From Candidatus Nanohalarchaeota archaeon (GTDB lineage Archaea; Nanohalarchaeota; Nanosalinia; Nanosalinales; JAFCCC01), in contig JAFCCC010000004.1 of the NCBI GenBank assembly GCA_017610385.1, positions 1 through 64,000 on the forward strand: a stretch of 64,000 bases of DNA. The letters run 5' to 3'. The translations under genes were made by a program, and so were the position numbers. The notes below the pieces were generated by a model. That model was given only the letters and a program-made list of their open reading frames with translations, made no database searches and had not been told where the DNA came from. Position 1 is the stretch's first letter, and the number at the start of each line of letters is the position of its first letter. Shown piece by piece: positions 52,599 through 60,373 of the stretch.

Positions 52599-53858
52599 AT
52601 GAATATTTACATAGAAACCTATGGATGCACCAAGAATAAAGCAGATTCAGAGATAATGACAAATATACTTCTAAAAGAACACAAAATAACCTCTTTTGAA
52701 TCTGCGGAATTAGTAATCTTGAATAGTTGCGCAGTGAAATTAACCACAGAAAATAAAATTTTGTACAGAATAACAAAAATAATAGAAACAAATAAGAAAT
52801 TAATTGTGGCCGGTTGTATGGCGAATACAGAAAAAGACAAAATACTTCGAATTGATAAAAATATTTCATTAATTTCTCCACAAGCAATTCACAGAATTGC
52901 AGAATTAGTTGCAATCGTAAAAAAAGGAGAGCGAGCTGAATTTTTAGAGGATACCAAAGAAGACAAACTAAAATATCATAAATCTAGAAAACAATTGATT
53001 GAAATAATTCCTATTGCAGAAGGTTGTTTAAACGCCTGTAGCTTTTGTCTGACCAAACTCGCGAGAAAAGATTTATTTTCATACCCAAAAGAAGAAATTC
53101 TTAAAATTATCAAAAAAGCAGTTTCTATCGGTGTTAAAGAATTTTGGCTCTGCGGAGAAGATACTGGTTGTTATGGCTTTGATAGAGGATATACTTTAGC
53201 AGATCTTCTCTATCAGATTTCTGAAATAGATGGAAAGTTTAAGGTACGAATTGGAATGATGAATCCCAGCAACGCACTTAAAATTTTAGATGAGTTAGTA
53301 GATTCTTTTGAGTCAGATAAAATTTACAAATTTATTCACATTCCAGTTCAATCTGGATCAGATAAAGTCCTTAAAGACATGTTAAGACAAAACACAGTTA
53401 AGGATTTTTTAACAGTAGTTCACGCATTTAGAAGAAAATATCCAAGAATTAGTATTGCAACTGATATCATCGCCGCATTTCCCACAGAAACACAAAAAGA
53501 TTTTCAAAAAACCAAGAAACTTTTAAAAAAAGTTAAGCCAGATATAACAAATTTGTCGCGGTACAGCCCCAGACCAAATACTCTTGCAAAAAAACTTTAT
53601 TCTGAAATTAATTCCAAAATTGTAAAAGCACGTACAAGAGAACTTACCAAATTAATAAATACAATTTCATTCAAACAAAACAAAAAATGGATTGGGTGGA
53701 CTGGCGAGGTTTTAATTTCAGAGCGCGGTAGAAAAGGATTTCTACAAGGACGGAATTATGCATATAAACCAATAATTGTTAAACAGGCTATGCTTGGTAA
53801 TACAGTTACTGTAAAAATAAAAGCAGCATACAGAAGTCATTTATTAGCAAATATGTAA
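52599..53858 (+). CDS. tRNA t6A37 methylthiotransferase (archaeal e-MtaB/CDKAL1-like)
   Basis: A 419-residue radical SAM enzyme that adds a methylthio group to t6A37 of ANN-decoding tRNAs. The N-terminal UPF0004 domain carries the second iron-sulfur cluster ligands C10 (ETYGCTKNKADSE), C44 (LNSCAV) and C73 (AGCMANT). The radical SAM cluster motif is C143-x3-C147-x2-C150 (GCLNACSFC). A TRAM domain closes the protein. The ETYGCT...KADSE signature is the archaeal/eukaryal kind, not MiaB. A GGTG ribosome-binding site precedes the ATG. Confidence 0.95.
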   Translation: MNIYIETYGCTKNKADSEIMTNILLKEHKITSFESAELVILNSCAVKLTTENKILYRITKIIETNKKLIVAGCMANTEKDKILRIDKNISLISPQAIHRIAELVAIVKKGERAEFLEDTKEDKLKYHKSRKQLIEIIPIAEGCLNACSFCLTKLARKDLFSYPKEEILKIIKKAVSIGVKEFWLCGEDTGCYGFDRGYTLADLLYQISEIDGKFKVRIGMMNPSNALKILDELVDSFESDKIYKFIHIPVQSGSDKVLKDMLRQNTVKDFLTVVHAFRRKYPRISIATDIIAAFPTETQKDFQKTKKLLKKVKPDITNLSRYSPRPNTLAKKLYSEINSKIVKARTRELTKLINTISFKQNKKWIGWTGEVLISERGRKGFLQGRNYAYKPIIVKQAMLGNTVTVKIKAAYRSHLLANM

Positions 53859-53890
53859 TTTATATATCTTATTAAATTCAATTTCTATTT

Positions 53891-54343
53891 ATGTTGCGCA
53901 AGGGTATTTCACCAGTAATTGCTATTGTACTAATTTTAATGATGACTGTTTCACTTGCTGGACTGGCATACGTTTGGATTAATCGTATGATGAAAAATAA
54001 CATGAAAAATACAGATAGCACGTTGGAGACCAAATTAGAAATTTTAGGACTGGATTGTACAGTGAATAATATAATTAATTTAACTGTGCAAAATATTGGC
54101 AAAAGAAAAATCAATGCAGGAACCACGTATATTTATTTTAGGGATGTTTCTAAAGATCGTGTTATGGGTCGACTCGAGGTTGATTGGAGCGCTCAGGATT
54201 TTGTAAATCCAGATGGTTTTTCAATAATTCCAAATCTCGACATCTCTTCAGTTGTTAATTGGACAAAAGGAGATTATTATGAATTGCGATTCGAATTCCC
54301 AACCACGAATTATAAAATAGAGAAAACATGCACAGTTCAATAA
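53891..54343 (+). CDS. Type IV pilin, ISPVIA-type N-terminus (PF07790-like)
   Basis: A 150-residue protein. LRKG|ISPVIAIVLILMMTV is the archaeal pilin/archaellin-type N-terminal domain (PF07790-like), and the conserved helix ends AYVWIN. The exposed domain is a small beta sandwich with two cysteines (LDCTV and KTCTV) that could pair. A TATA-like TTTATATAT is about 27 bases before the ATG (leaderless). It stands alone, and no assembly genes adjoin it. It would depend on the machinery of systems A or B. Confidence 0.88.
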   Translation: MLRKGISPVIAIVLILMMTVSLAGLAYVWINRMMKNNMKNTDSTLETKLEILGLDCTVNNIINLTVQNIGKRKINAGTTYIYFRDVSKDRVMGRLEVDWSAQDFVNPDGFSIIPNLDISSVVNWTKGDYYELRFEFPTTNYKIEKTCTVQ

Positions 54344-54467
54344 ATTTGTTGTAGAAAATTCTGATTTAAACTCAATTGCAAACGGATTCTGCTTTGAATT
54401 CAATTACGATTTAGTTCTAATTTGAACCTGATTATAATTCAAACCCACTTATACTTTAAAAGGAAGC

Positions 54468-54504
54468 CCTAATTTAACTTAAATATATTCTTAACTAAAT
54501 TAGG
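54468..54504. promoter_or_regulatory. Inverted repeat flanking the gatD TATA box
   Basis: CCTAATTTA (54468-54476) and TAAATTAGG (54496-54504) form a perfect 9-bp inverted repeat with a 19-base spacer that contains AAATATATT (about 54481-54489), about 25 bases before ATG 54508. It could be an operator for a dimer binding across the promoter or a cruciform. Its nearness to the leaderless start is the main argument. Upstream 54344-54467 holds no gene. Confidence 0.45.
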
Positions 54505-54507
54505 AAC

Positions 54508-55869
54508 ATGTATTCCTATAGTATTCAAAGGGCTCTGGAAAAGAATAAAATAGAGATAGGCGATAGAATTTTAATAAAGAAGGCCAAAATCTCTTACGAA
54601 GGTATCTTAATGCCCCGCTCTGAAATAGGCAACCCCAATGCGTTAGTAATTAAAATAGACAGCGGATATAATGTCGGACTTTTGTATGATAAAAACACGA
54701 AACTTAAAAAAAGTCATCAAAAGTCTTCAAGAGCTTTGAAAGAAGAAAACGAAATCGAACTTGGTAAAATACGTAAAGAATTATTAAACATTACCTTTGA
54801 TTCAAAAAAAGATCCGATTTCACTTATTTCTGTTGGCGGGACCATCTCTTCTCGTGTAGACTATAAAACGGGCGGTGTGACTGGGATAATGAATCCAAAA
54901 GAGTTTTTACATAATGTTCCAGAATTGCAGGACATAGTTAACATAAAAACTATTAAACGACCGTTTAATAAGATGAGTGAGGATATGAATCCAAAAGACT
55001 GGCAAATAATTGCTAAAGTCTGTGAAAAAGAACTAAATAAAGATATTAAAGGAGTTATAATTACCCATGGAACAGATTTTTTGCATTACACAAGCGCTGC
55101 ACTTTCTTTTATGCTAAAGAATTTAGGAAAACCCGTTGTTTTGATGGGCGCACAGAGGTCCCCTGATCGCGGTAGTAGTGACACTGGATTTAACTTAATT
55201 TGTTCTTCTTATGCTGCTATTTCAGATATAGCAGAAGTTGGAATCTGTATGCATGGAACAACAAATGATGATTATTGTTTGTTTAATCGAGGTACTCGAG
55301 TTAGAAAGATGCATTCAAGTAGAAGAGATGCATTCCGCCCGATTAATGATTTGCCTCTAGCGAAAATATTTCCAAATGGTAAAATAGAGCCCATTAATAA
55401 ATTTCACACCAGAACAAACTCTAAAGTCAAAGCAGATACGAAATTCGAGCCAAAAGTAGCAATATTAAAGGCATATCCCGGCTCTGATCCAGAACTTATT
55501 GATTTTTATGTGGAGAACGGATACAAAGGACTAATTATAGAGGCTGGTGCATTAGGTCATGTTCCCACCAATTCTGAAATATCTTGGATTCCACATCTAA
55601 AAAAAGCCATCAAATCCGGAGTTTTTGTTGGTACAACGACCCAATGTTTATACGGCAGAGTTAACTCAGATGTTTATAGTAATCTTAGAATACTCTATCA
55701 TGATATAAACGCAGTTCCTTTAGAGGATATGTTAACTGAGACCGCATATGTAAAATTAGGTCATGTTTTGGGACACACCCAAAATTTAGAAGAAATAAAA
55801 AAAGATATGCTAACGAATTATGCAGGAGAAATTTCAAAAAGATCATTAAGAGAAACATTTCTTTACTAA
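54508..55869 (+). CDS. gatD: Glutamyl-tRNA(Gln) amidotransferase subunit D
   Basis: A 453-residue asparaginase-like subunit. The N-terminal domain (1-85) is the GatD-specific segment. GGTISS (Thr112) and HGTD (Thr189-Asp190) supply the catalytic threonines and aspartate, with MGAQRSPDRGSSD as a third motif. It releases ammonia from glutamine for the GatE subunit, letting the cell make Gln-tRNA(Gln) from misacylated Glu-tRNA(Gln). The GatDE route is restricted to archaea. It lies 92 bases upstream of gatE. Confidence 0.96.
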   Translation: MYSYSIQRALEKNKIEIGDRILIKKAKISYEGILMPRSEIGNPNALVIKIDSGYNVGLLYDKNTKLKKSHQKSSRALKEENEIELGKIRKELLNITFDSKKDPISLISVGGTISSRVDYKTGGVTGIMNPKEFLHNVPELQDIVNIKTIKRPFNKMSEDMNPKDWQIIAKVCEKELNKDIKGVIITHGTDFLHYTSAALSFMLKNLGKPVVLMGAQRSPDRGSSDTGFNLICSSYAAISDIAEVGICMHGTTNDDYCLFNRGTRVRKMHSSRRDAFRPINDLPLAKIFPNGKIEPINKFHTRTNSKVKADTKFEPKVAILKAYPGSDPELIDFYVENGYKGLIIEAGALGHVPTNSEISWIPHLKKAIKSGVFVGTTTQCLYGRVNSDVYSNLRILYHDINAVPLEDMLTETAYVKLGHVLGHTQNLEEIKKDMLTNYAGEISKRSLRETFLY

Positions 55870-55879
55870 TGTGTAAAAA

Positions 55880-55951
55880 TAGAAATTAAATGATAAATAG
55901 AAATTAAATGATAACTAGAAATCAAATGATAAATAAAAATCAAACATATTG
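55880..55951 (+). repeat. 18-bp tandem repeat between gatD and gatE
   Basis: Four units, TAGAAATTAAATGATAAA (55880), TAGAAATTAAATGATAAC (55898), TAGAAATCAAATGATAAA (55916) and a decayed TAAAAATCAAACATATTG (55934), follow without spacers. The period is a whole number of codons, but stop codons occur in the plus-strand frames. It fills most of the spacer between the two genes and carries no promoter that I can see. Confidence 0.8.
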
Positions 55952-55961
55952 AGATGTAAAA

Positions 55962-57827
55962 ATGAAACAGAAATTCAGATGTGGTTTAGAAATACACCAG
56001 CAGCTAAATACCAAAGAAAAATTGTTTTGTAGTTGTTTAAATTCTGTTGAAAATATTCAACCGTATTCTAAATTAGAACGATTTTTAAGACCTGTGACAT
56101 CTGAGCTCGGTGAGAAAGATCCAACCGCTTTATTCGAATTTCTAAAAAAGAACAAATTCATTTACAACCTGTATCACAACAGCACATGTCTTGTTGAATT
56201 AGATGCAGAGCCACCCCATCGTTTAAATGAAGAAGCACTTAGAATTGTTCTAGAAGCCGCATTATTAATGAATTGTCATATTCCCGATGAAATACAATTT
56301 ATGCGTAAAATGGTTCTAGATGGTTCAAATACTGCTGGTTTCCAGAGAACCTCTATTGTCGGCATGGATGGCTATATTGAAACTTCTGAAGGAAAAGTAA
56401 GAATCAAAGATATAGAATTAGAAGAAGAGGCCGCTGCACTAAATCAAAGACAAAATAAATCAGTTATATATGATTTAGATAGATTAGGCATACCTTTAAT
56501 TGAAGTTGGAACTGAAACGGATATAAAAAGCATTGAACACGCGAAAGAAGTAGCACTTAAGATTGGAATGCTTTTAAGAAGTACTGGAAAGGTTAAACGA
56601 GGTTTAGGGACCATTCGGCAGGACGTTAATATTTCAATTGATGGGGGATCTAGAGTCGAAATAAAAGGATTTCAGGACGTTAAAAACATAGATAGTTTAA
56701 TTAAGTTAGAAATCACGAGACAGCGTTCTTTGATCCAAATTAAAAAAGAATTGAACAAAAGAGGAGTAAAAACATTCAAACTAGAACAAATGGATAGTTC
56801 TAATTTATTTTTAAAAAGTGAAAATAAATTAATAAGATCAATTTTAAAGGAAAATGGAGTAGTACTTTCTGTAAAACTGCCAAAGTTTGCGGGTTTAATG
56901 AAAAAAATTATTTCTGATGAAAAGACCTTAGCAAAAGAATTAGTGGATTATGTTAAGATTTATGGACTAAAAGGAATAATTCATTCTGATGAAAATCTTA
57001 AAAAATATGAGATAGAAACTGACTTTGAAAGATTAGCAAATAAACTCAAAAAAGAAAAAGAAGATGTTGTTCTTATTGTTGCTGGGCACAAAGATCAAGT
57101 AAAAAAAGCAATGATGGCCCTCTGTAAACGAATTGAATTTCTTCCAATCGGCGTCCCAGAAGAAACAAGAGCTGCTGATTTAAATTATACCACACATTAT
57201 TCTAGACCATTGCCTGGGAAATCTCGAATGTACCCAGAAACAGATATTCCCCCCAAAGAAATTTCAAAAGCACTTTTATCTAAAATCAAAAAAGAATTGC
57301 CGCAAACCTTAGAGGAAAAAGAAAAAAAATACTCTAAATTAATTGGAAAGGAAATGGCATCACAATTAGTTGATTCTTATCATTTCGTCATATTTGAAAA
57401 AATAATTTCTGAGTCCAAATTTGATAAGAAAATTATTGCTAATATTTTTACAAATGTACTTAACAGTCTAGATAAACGTGGTTTTCTAACTGCCAAACTA
57501 ACAAAAAAACACTTTTTAGATATTATTAAATTATTAGAAAGTAGAAAAATTGCGACTAATTCAACTTCACTAATCTTATCTAAATTATGTTTAAAGCCAG
57601 AACTTTCTGTTAGTGACGTTATAAAACAAAATAACTTAGCTAAATTAACTGACAAGGAACTTAAAGAATTAATTAAAGTTACTATTTTTCAAAATAAGAA
57701 AGACCTTGCCGGAAAAGAATATCACGCAGAAAAAATACTTATGCAAATTTTAATGCGAAAAATTGGTGGTCGTGCCGAAGGATCAAAAATATCTGAATTC
57801 TTAAAAAAAGAACTTAAAAATAATTAA
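55962..57827 (+). CDS. gatE: Glutamyl-tRNA(Gln) amidotransferase subunit E
   Basis: A 621-residue GatE. The opening MKQKFRCGLEIHQQLNT and MVLDGSNTAGFQRTS are diagnostic of GatB/GatE kinase-like domains that phosphorylate Glu-tRNA(Gln). The C-terminal GatB/YqeY-type tail (PELSVSDVIKQNNL, MQILMRKIGGRAEGSKI) binds the tRNA. It transfers the ammonia made by GatD. Its length equals that of archaeal GatE. It follows gatD in the same direction, and its stop abuts the convergent pilin gene at 57828. Confidence 0.96.
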   Translation: MKQKFRCGLEIHQQLNTKEKLFCSCLNSVENIQPYSKLERFLRPVTSELGEKDPTALFEFLKKNKFIYNLYHNSTCLVELDAEPPHRLNEEALRIVLEAALLMNCHIPDEIQFMRKMVLDGSNTAGFQRTSIVGMDGYIETSEGKVRIKDIELEEEAAALNQRQNKSVIYDLDRLGIPLIEVGTETDIKSIEHAKEVALKIGMLLRSTGKVKRGLGTIRQDVNISIDGGSRVEIKGFQDVKNIDSLIKLEITRQRSLIQIKKELNKRGVKTFKLEQMDSSNLFLKSENKLIRSILKENGVVLSVKLPKFAGLMKKIISDEKTLAKELVDYVKIYGLKGIIHSDENLKKYEIETDFERLANKLKKEKEDVVLIVAGHKDQVKKAMMALCKRIEFLPIGVPEETRAADLNYTTHYSRPLPGKSRMYPETDIPPKEISKALLSKIKKELPQTLEEKEKKYSKLIGKEMASQLVDSYHFVIFEKIISESKFDKKIIANIFTNVLNSLDKRGFLTAKLTKKHFLDIIKLLESRKIATNSTSLILSKLCLKPELSVSDVIKQNNLAKLTDKELKELIKVTIFQNKKDLAGKEYHAEKILMQILMRKIGGRAEGSKISEFLKKELKNN

Positions 57828-58277
57828 TTAAGAAGTAGTTATTGATGTTTCTTCATCAATTAAATTTGGACAATCGGGAGTTGTGATTGTTATTTTATCT
57901 GGCAAACTTGAAATAGAGGTTATTGTTATGGTTTTTATATCTGCGGATTGTAATGTTCCTGAGTTCTCATTTCCTTCCTGAACTCCAGACCGATATACAT
58001 AAACATTTACGTCTGTTAAATCTATTGCACCAGTATTTGCTATAGAAACTAGCATTCGATCATTTGTATCATCCCACACGGCATCATAAATCGCAATCCC
58101 CGCATAAGAACAAGAAATAACCTGATTAGATCTATTACCCACATTTTCAGTTTGTTCTTTTGTAAATGTCGTTAACCAAGCAGTTAATATTGCTGCTACA
58201 GCCATTGTAAATGCTATAAGAAGTACTGCAGCAATTAAAGGAGATACACCCTTTTGTTTATTCATGATTCGCCTCAT
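57828..58277 (-). CDS. Type IV pilin, VSPLIAA-type N-terminus (PF07790-like)
   Basis: A 149-residue protein. KQKG|VSPLIAAVLLIAFTMAV is the archaeal pilin-type N-terminus of the same class as the gene at 53891. The exposed domain has one cysteine after the helix (ISCSY) and one near the C-terminus (PDCPN), and is beta-rich. A TATA-like TTTTATATAC is about 25 bases before ATG 58277; an ATG 12 bases in is an alternative. It is downstream of the coiled-coil/ATPase operon and may be cotranscribed. Confidence 0.87.
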   Translation of the reverse strand: MRRIMNKQKGVSPLIAAVLLIAFTMAVAAILTAWLTTFTKEQTENVGNRSNQVISCSYAGIAIYDAVWDDTNDRMLVSIANTGAIDLTDVNVYVYRSGVQEGNENSGTLQSADIKTITITSISSLPDKITITTPDCPNLIDEETSITTS

Positions 58278-58311
58278 ATTATAAGTTACGAAAGTTTGTA
58301 TATAAAACTAT

Positions 58312-58605
58312 CTACTCTTTAATCTTGTCCTTAAGGAACTCTATTTCGTCTGTAAGAACTTTCTGGTTCTTTTCTAGCAATTCTACGGAATGAAGGATCT
58401 CATTTGTCAGTTTTTCAAAATTCTGACGCTGTACTACTTCCTTACCCAAAAGTTTTTCATACTTTTCCTTATCATTGCTTTGCACAGTCTCTAAATTACA
58501 TTCTAATTCATTTAGCTTACTAAACATATCTTTTTCAAATTTTTCCAAGTTTTTTTTAACGAACTTAAGTTCCCGTCTTCTTCTTTTTTTAAATAAAAAT
58601 GTCAT
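58312..58605 (-). CDS. Short basic coiled-coil protein
   Basis: A 97-residue protein with a basic N-terminus (FKKRRRRELKFVKKN) and a long heptad coiled coil for the rest; no membrane helix and no cysteine-rich motif other than one cysteine. Its ATG overlaps the last base of the broken coiled-coil gene upstream (58605). Probably a partner of the neighbouring coiled-coil proteins. The function was not recognised. Confidence 0.68.
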   Translation of the reverse strand: MTFLFKKRRRRELKFVKKNLEKFEKDMFSKLNELECNLETVQSNDKEKYEKLLGKEVVQRQNFEKLTNEILHSVELLEKNQKVLTDEIEFLKDKIKE

Positions 58606-59786
58606 TACATCCCCATCTTTTCAAGAAGCATTTCAATTAATTCTGCGTTCTTTTGTTTAGTATCTTCAAAAGCATTTTTTAGTTTATTTATTTCTCCTTT
58701 ACCTGCTTTTGTAATTTCCAAATCCCTTAACTTATCTTTGTATTTATGCAATTCATATTTCTTTAGTTCTTTAAGTGTCTCACGCAATTCTTTTTCTATC
58801 TCGTTTAATTCAGAGATATTATCTTTAACTTTTTCTTGATCACTTTCAATGGAAAATACCTTAACCATTAATTGTTCTAGTTTATTGTTCATCTCTAATA
58901 GTTGTAAATTCCGTTTTTCGAATGCCTCTTGAGTATCTTTTAAGACTTGTTCTGTATGTTTTTCTTGTTCTTGTACTGTTGGTAACTCACGGGTTCTTTC
59001 ATCAACATCTTTAATATTAATCTTAATTTTAGAACAATCTGCCTTGGTGCTTTGTAATTCGTGTTTGAAATCCTTTAAAAGGTCTTTGATAGCAAGAACT
59101 TGTGCTGCGGTTTTTCCATTTTCAGTTAGTTTATTCCAGATTAATTCATAAGATTGCTTTAATCTATCAAATGCAGGAGTCATAACAAAATCTGTTTCAA
59201 TTCTATTTTTTAACTCATCAAATTCTTCTCTAAACTTCTTGGCCCACAATAAGCTCATTTGTAATTCTTCTTCTTTTTTATCTAGTGTAGAAATTGAACC
59301 CATCATTTTTTTCTGAGTTTCTATTATTTCAAAGACTTTCCCAGAAACTCCTTCTAAATCTTCTCTTTGTTTTTTCGATAGTTGATATTGTTCTTCTAGC
59401 TCTGCACTGTATTTTTCAATCTTTCTATCTAATTCATAAACTTCTGCCTTTGAAAAATCTTGATTTTCTTCTAATTTAATTATTCTCTGAACGAATTCAA
59501 CATTTAATTTACTCTCTAAATTATGCAGAGTCTCTGTCAAAACAGCTATTTTTCGCATAGTTTCAGCTTCTGTTGTTTCTGATGTTCTAAATTCCTCATT
59601 GACTTTTTGTTTAAAGTCATCTGTACTTTTAACTAATTCCCAGATTTCTGAACGAAGTTCTTCTGATTCTTTGACATTTTTGTCTATTTTAGAAGTATAT
59701 AAAACCCCTTTTTCTTCTAATTTCTTTTCAAAGTTCTGCCCAATTATTTCTATCTTCTGATTAATTGTTTGCTGTAAATTACCCAT
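58605..59786 (-). CDS. Surviving C-terminal coiled-coil frame of the broken gene
   Basis: A 393-residue frame from ATG 59786 (MGNLQQTINQKIEII) that could be translated alone. It is coiled coil throughout and ends KNAELIEMLLEKMGM, very like the end of the 611-residue neighbour (KNAEVVESMLDKMGI). The start codon lies inside the ancestral reading frame, so this is the 3' two-thirds of the older gene rather than an independent one. No ribosome-binding site is evident before it. Confidence 0.6.
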   Translation of the reverse strand: MGNLQQTINQKIEIIGQNFEKKLEEKGVLYTSKIDKNVKESEELRSEIWELVKSTDDFKQKVNEEFRTSETTEAETMRKIAVLTETLHNLESKLNVEFVQRIIKLEENQDFSKAEVYELDRKIEKYSAELEEQYQLSKKQREDLEGVSGKVFEIIETQKKMMGSISTLDKKEEELQMSLLWAKKFREEFDELKNRIETDFVMTPAFDRLKQSYELIWNKLTENGKTAAQVLAIKDLLKDFKHELQSTKADCSKIKINIKDVDERTRELPTVQEQEKHTEQVLKDTQEAFEKRNLQLLEMNNKLEQLMVKVFSIESDQEKVKDNISELNEIEKELRETLKELKKYELHKYKDKLRDLEITKAGKGEINKLKNAFEDTKQKNAELIEMLLEKMGM

Positions 59787-59808
59787 TAATTCTTTAAGAT
59801 GACTTACA

Positions 59809-59836
59809 TGTTCATTTCCCTGTGTTCATTTCCCTG
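59809..59836 (-). repeat. Exact 14-bp tandem duplication causing a frameshift
   Basis: The unit TGTTCATTTCCCTG occurs twice in a row (59809-59822 and 59823-59836) on the plus strand, coding CAGGGAAATGAACA on the minus strand. Fourteen is not a multiple of three, so the duplication shifts the frame and puts a stop at 59804-59806. Without it, the coiled-coil frame reads straight through. Confidence 0.9.
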
Positions 59837-60054
59837 TTTTACAGAAGTATCAAATGTTTCAATATGTTCTGATAAAGACTGAATTTTATTTCCTATTTTT
59901 ATTAAATCAGTCTGTTTAGCTGCTTCAGTATCTAAATTTAATGCCTCAATTTCTCCCAACCGTTCATTTAACTCTGTCACGGTTTCCGCAAGTTTATTTG
60001 TTTCTATTTTTGAAATCCTATCAGTAATCCCGCTTACTTCTTCTTGTATTTGAC

Positions 60055-60372
60055 CTAATTTCTTATCTGTATTTTAGTCAGTGTTTTAGTTTCCAAAGTA
60101 ATAATTCTTTCTTTTAATTCCCTATTTTTTTCATTTACTTTATCAAAATCCTTATCTACTAGCGATAAATTCCTATTCAATTGCTCACTTAAATTAAACG
60201 TAATTCTCTTTTCTAAATCACTCAATTTTGATTCGATAGGACTTAGTTTTGAAATTCGATTTTTCAGAGATTCAATTTCTTTCTGTCTCCTGTTATCCTT
60301 AGTTTTTATACTTTCAATACTACTGGTCACCCGTTCTTTTAACTCCGTTAGATGTTTTTCAATATCTTCCAT
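60055..60372 (-). CDS. N-terminal fragment of the broken coiled-coil gene
   Basis: A 105-residue frame from ATG 60372, one base after the stop of the upstream 611-residue gene (60374), so it is translationally linked. It is charged coiled coil throughout, and its last residues (LTKIQIRN) come from the wrong frame after a presumed single-base loss. On its own it would be a truncated product. It marks the true start of the ancestral gene. Confidence 0.6.
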   Translation of the reverse strand: MEDIEKHLTELKERVTSSIESIKTKDNRRQKEIESLKNRISKLSPIESKLSDLEKRITFNLSEQLNRNLSLVDKDFDKVNEKNRELKERIITLETKTLTKIQIRN

Positions 60373-60373
60373 T

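Larger units (their letters stand above)
58605..60372 (-). pseudogene. Broken long coiled-coil gene (about 590 codons) with two frameshifts
   Basis: Three consecutive frames together read as one long coiled-coil protein. The first runs from ATG 60372 (MEDIEKHLTELKERV) to a stop at 60055. The second, shifted by one base near 60072-60075 (a run of four A on the coding strand), is open down to a stop at 59804 and reads NTDKKLGQIQEEVSG onward. The third joins the frame of the 393-residue remnant after an exact 14-bp tandem duplication at 59809-59836. Removing one 14-bp copy and adding one A restores continuity. Size and the terminal KNAELIEMLLEKMGM motif match the neighbour at 60374. Either recent decay, or assembly error. 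Confidence 0.75.

Noticed and set aside
41849-54504. Box C/D small RNAs in intergenic gaps
   Set aside because: No paired RUGAUGA/CUGA boxes with correct spacing were seen by eye in the gaps examined.
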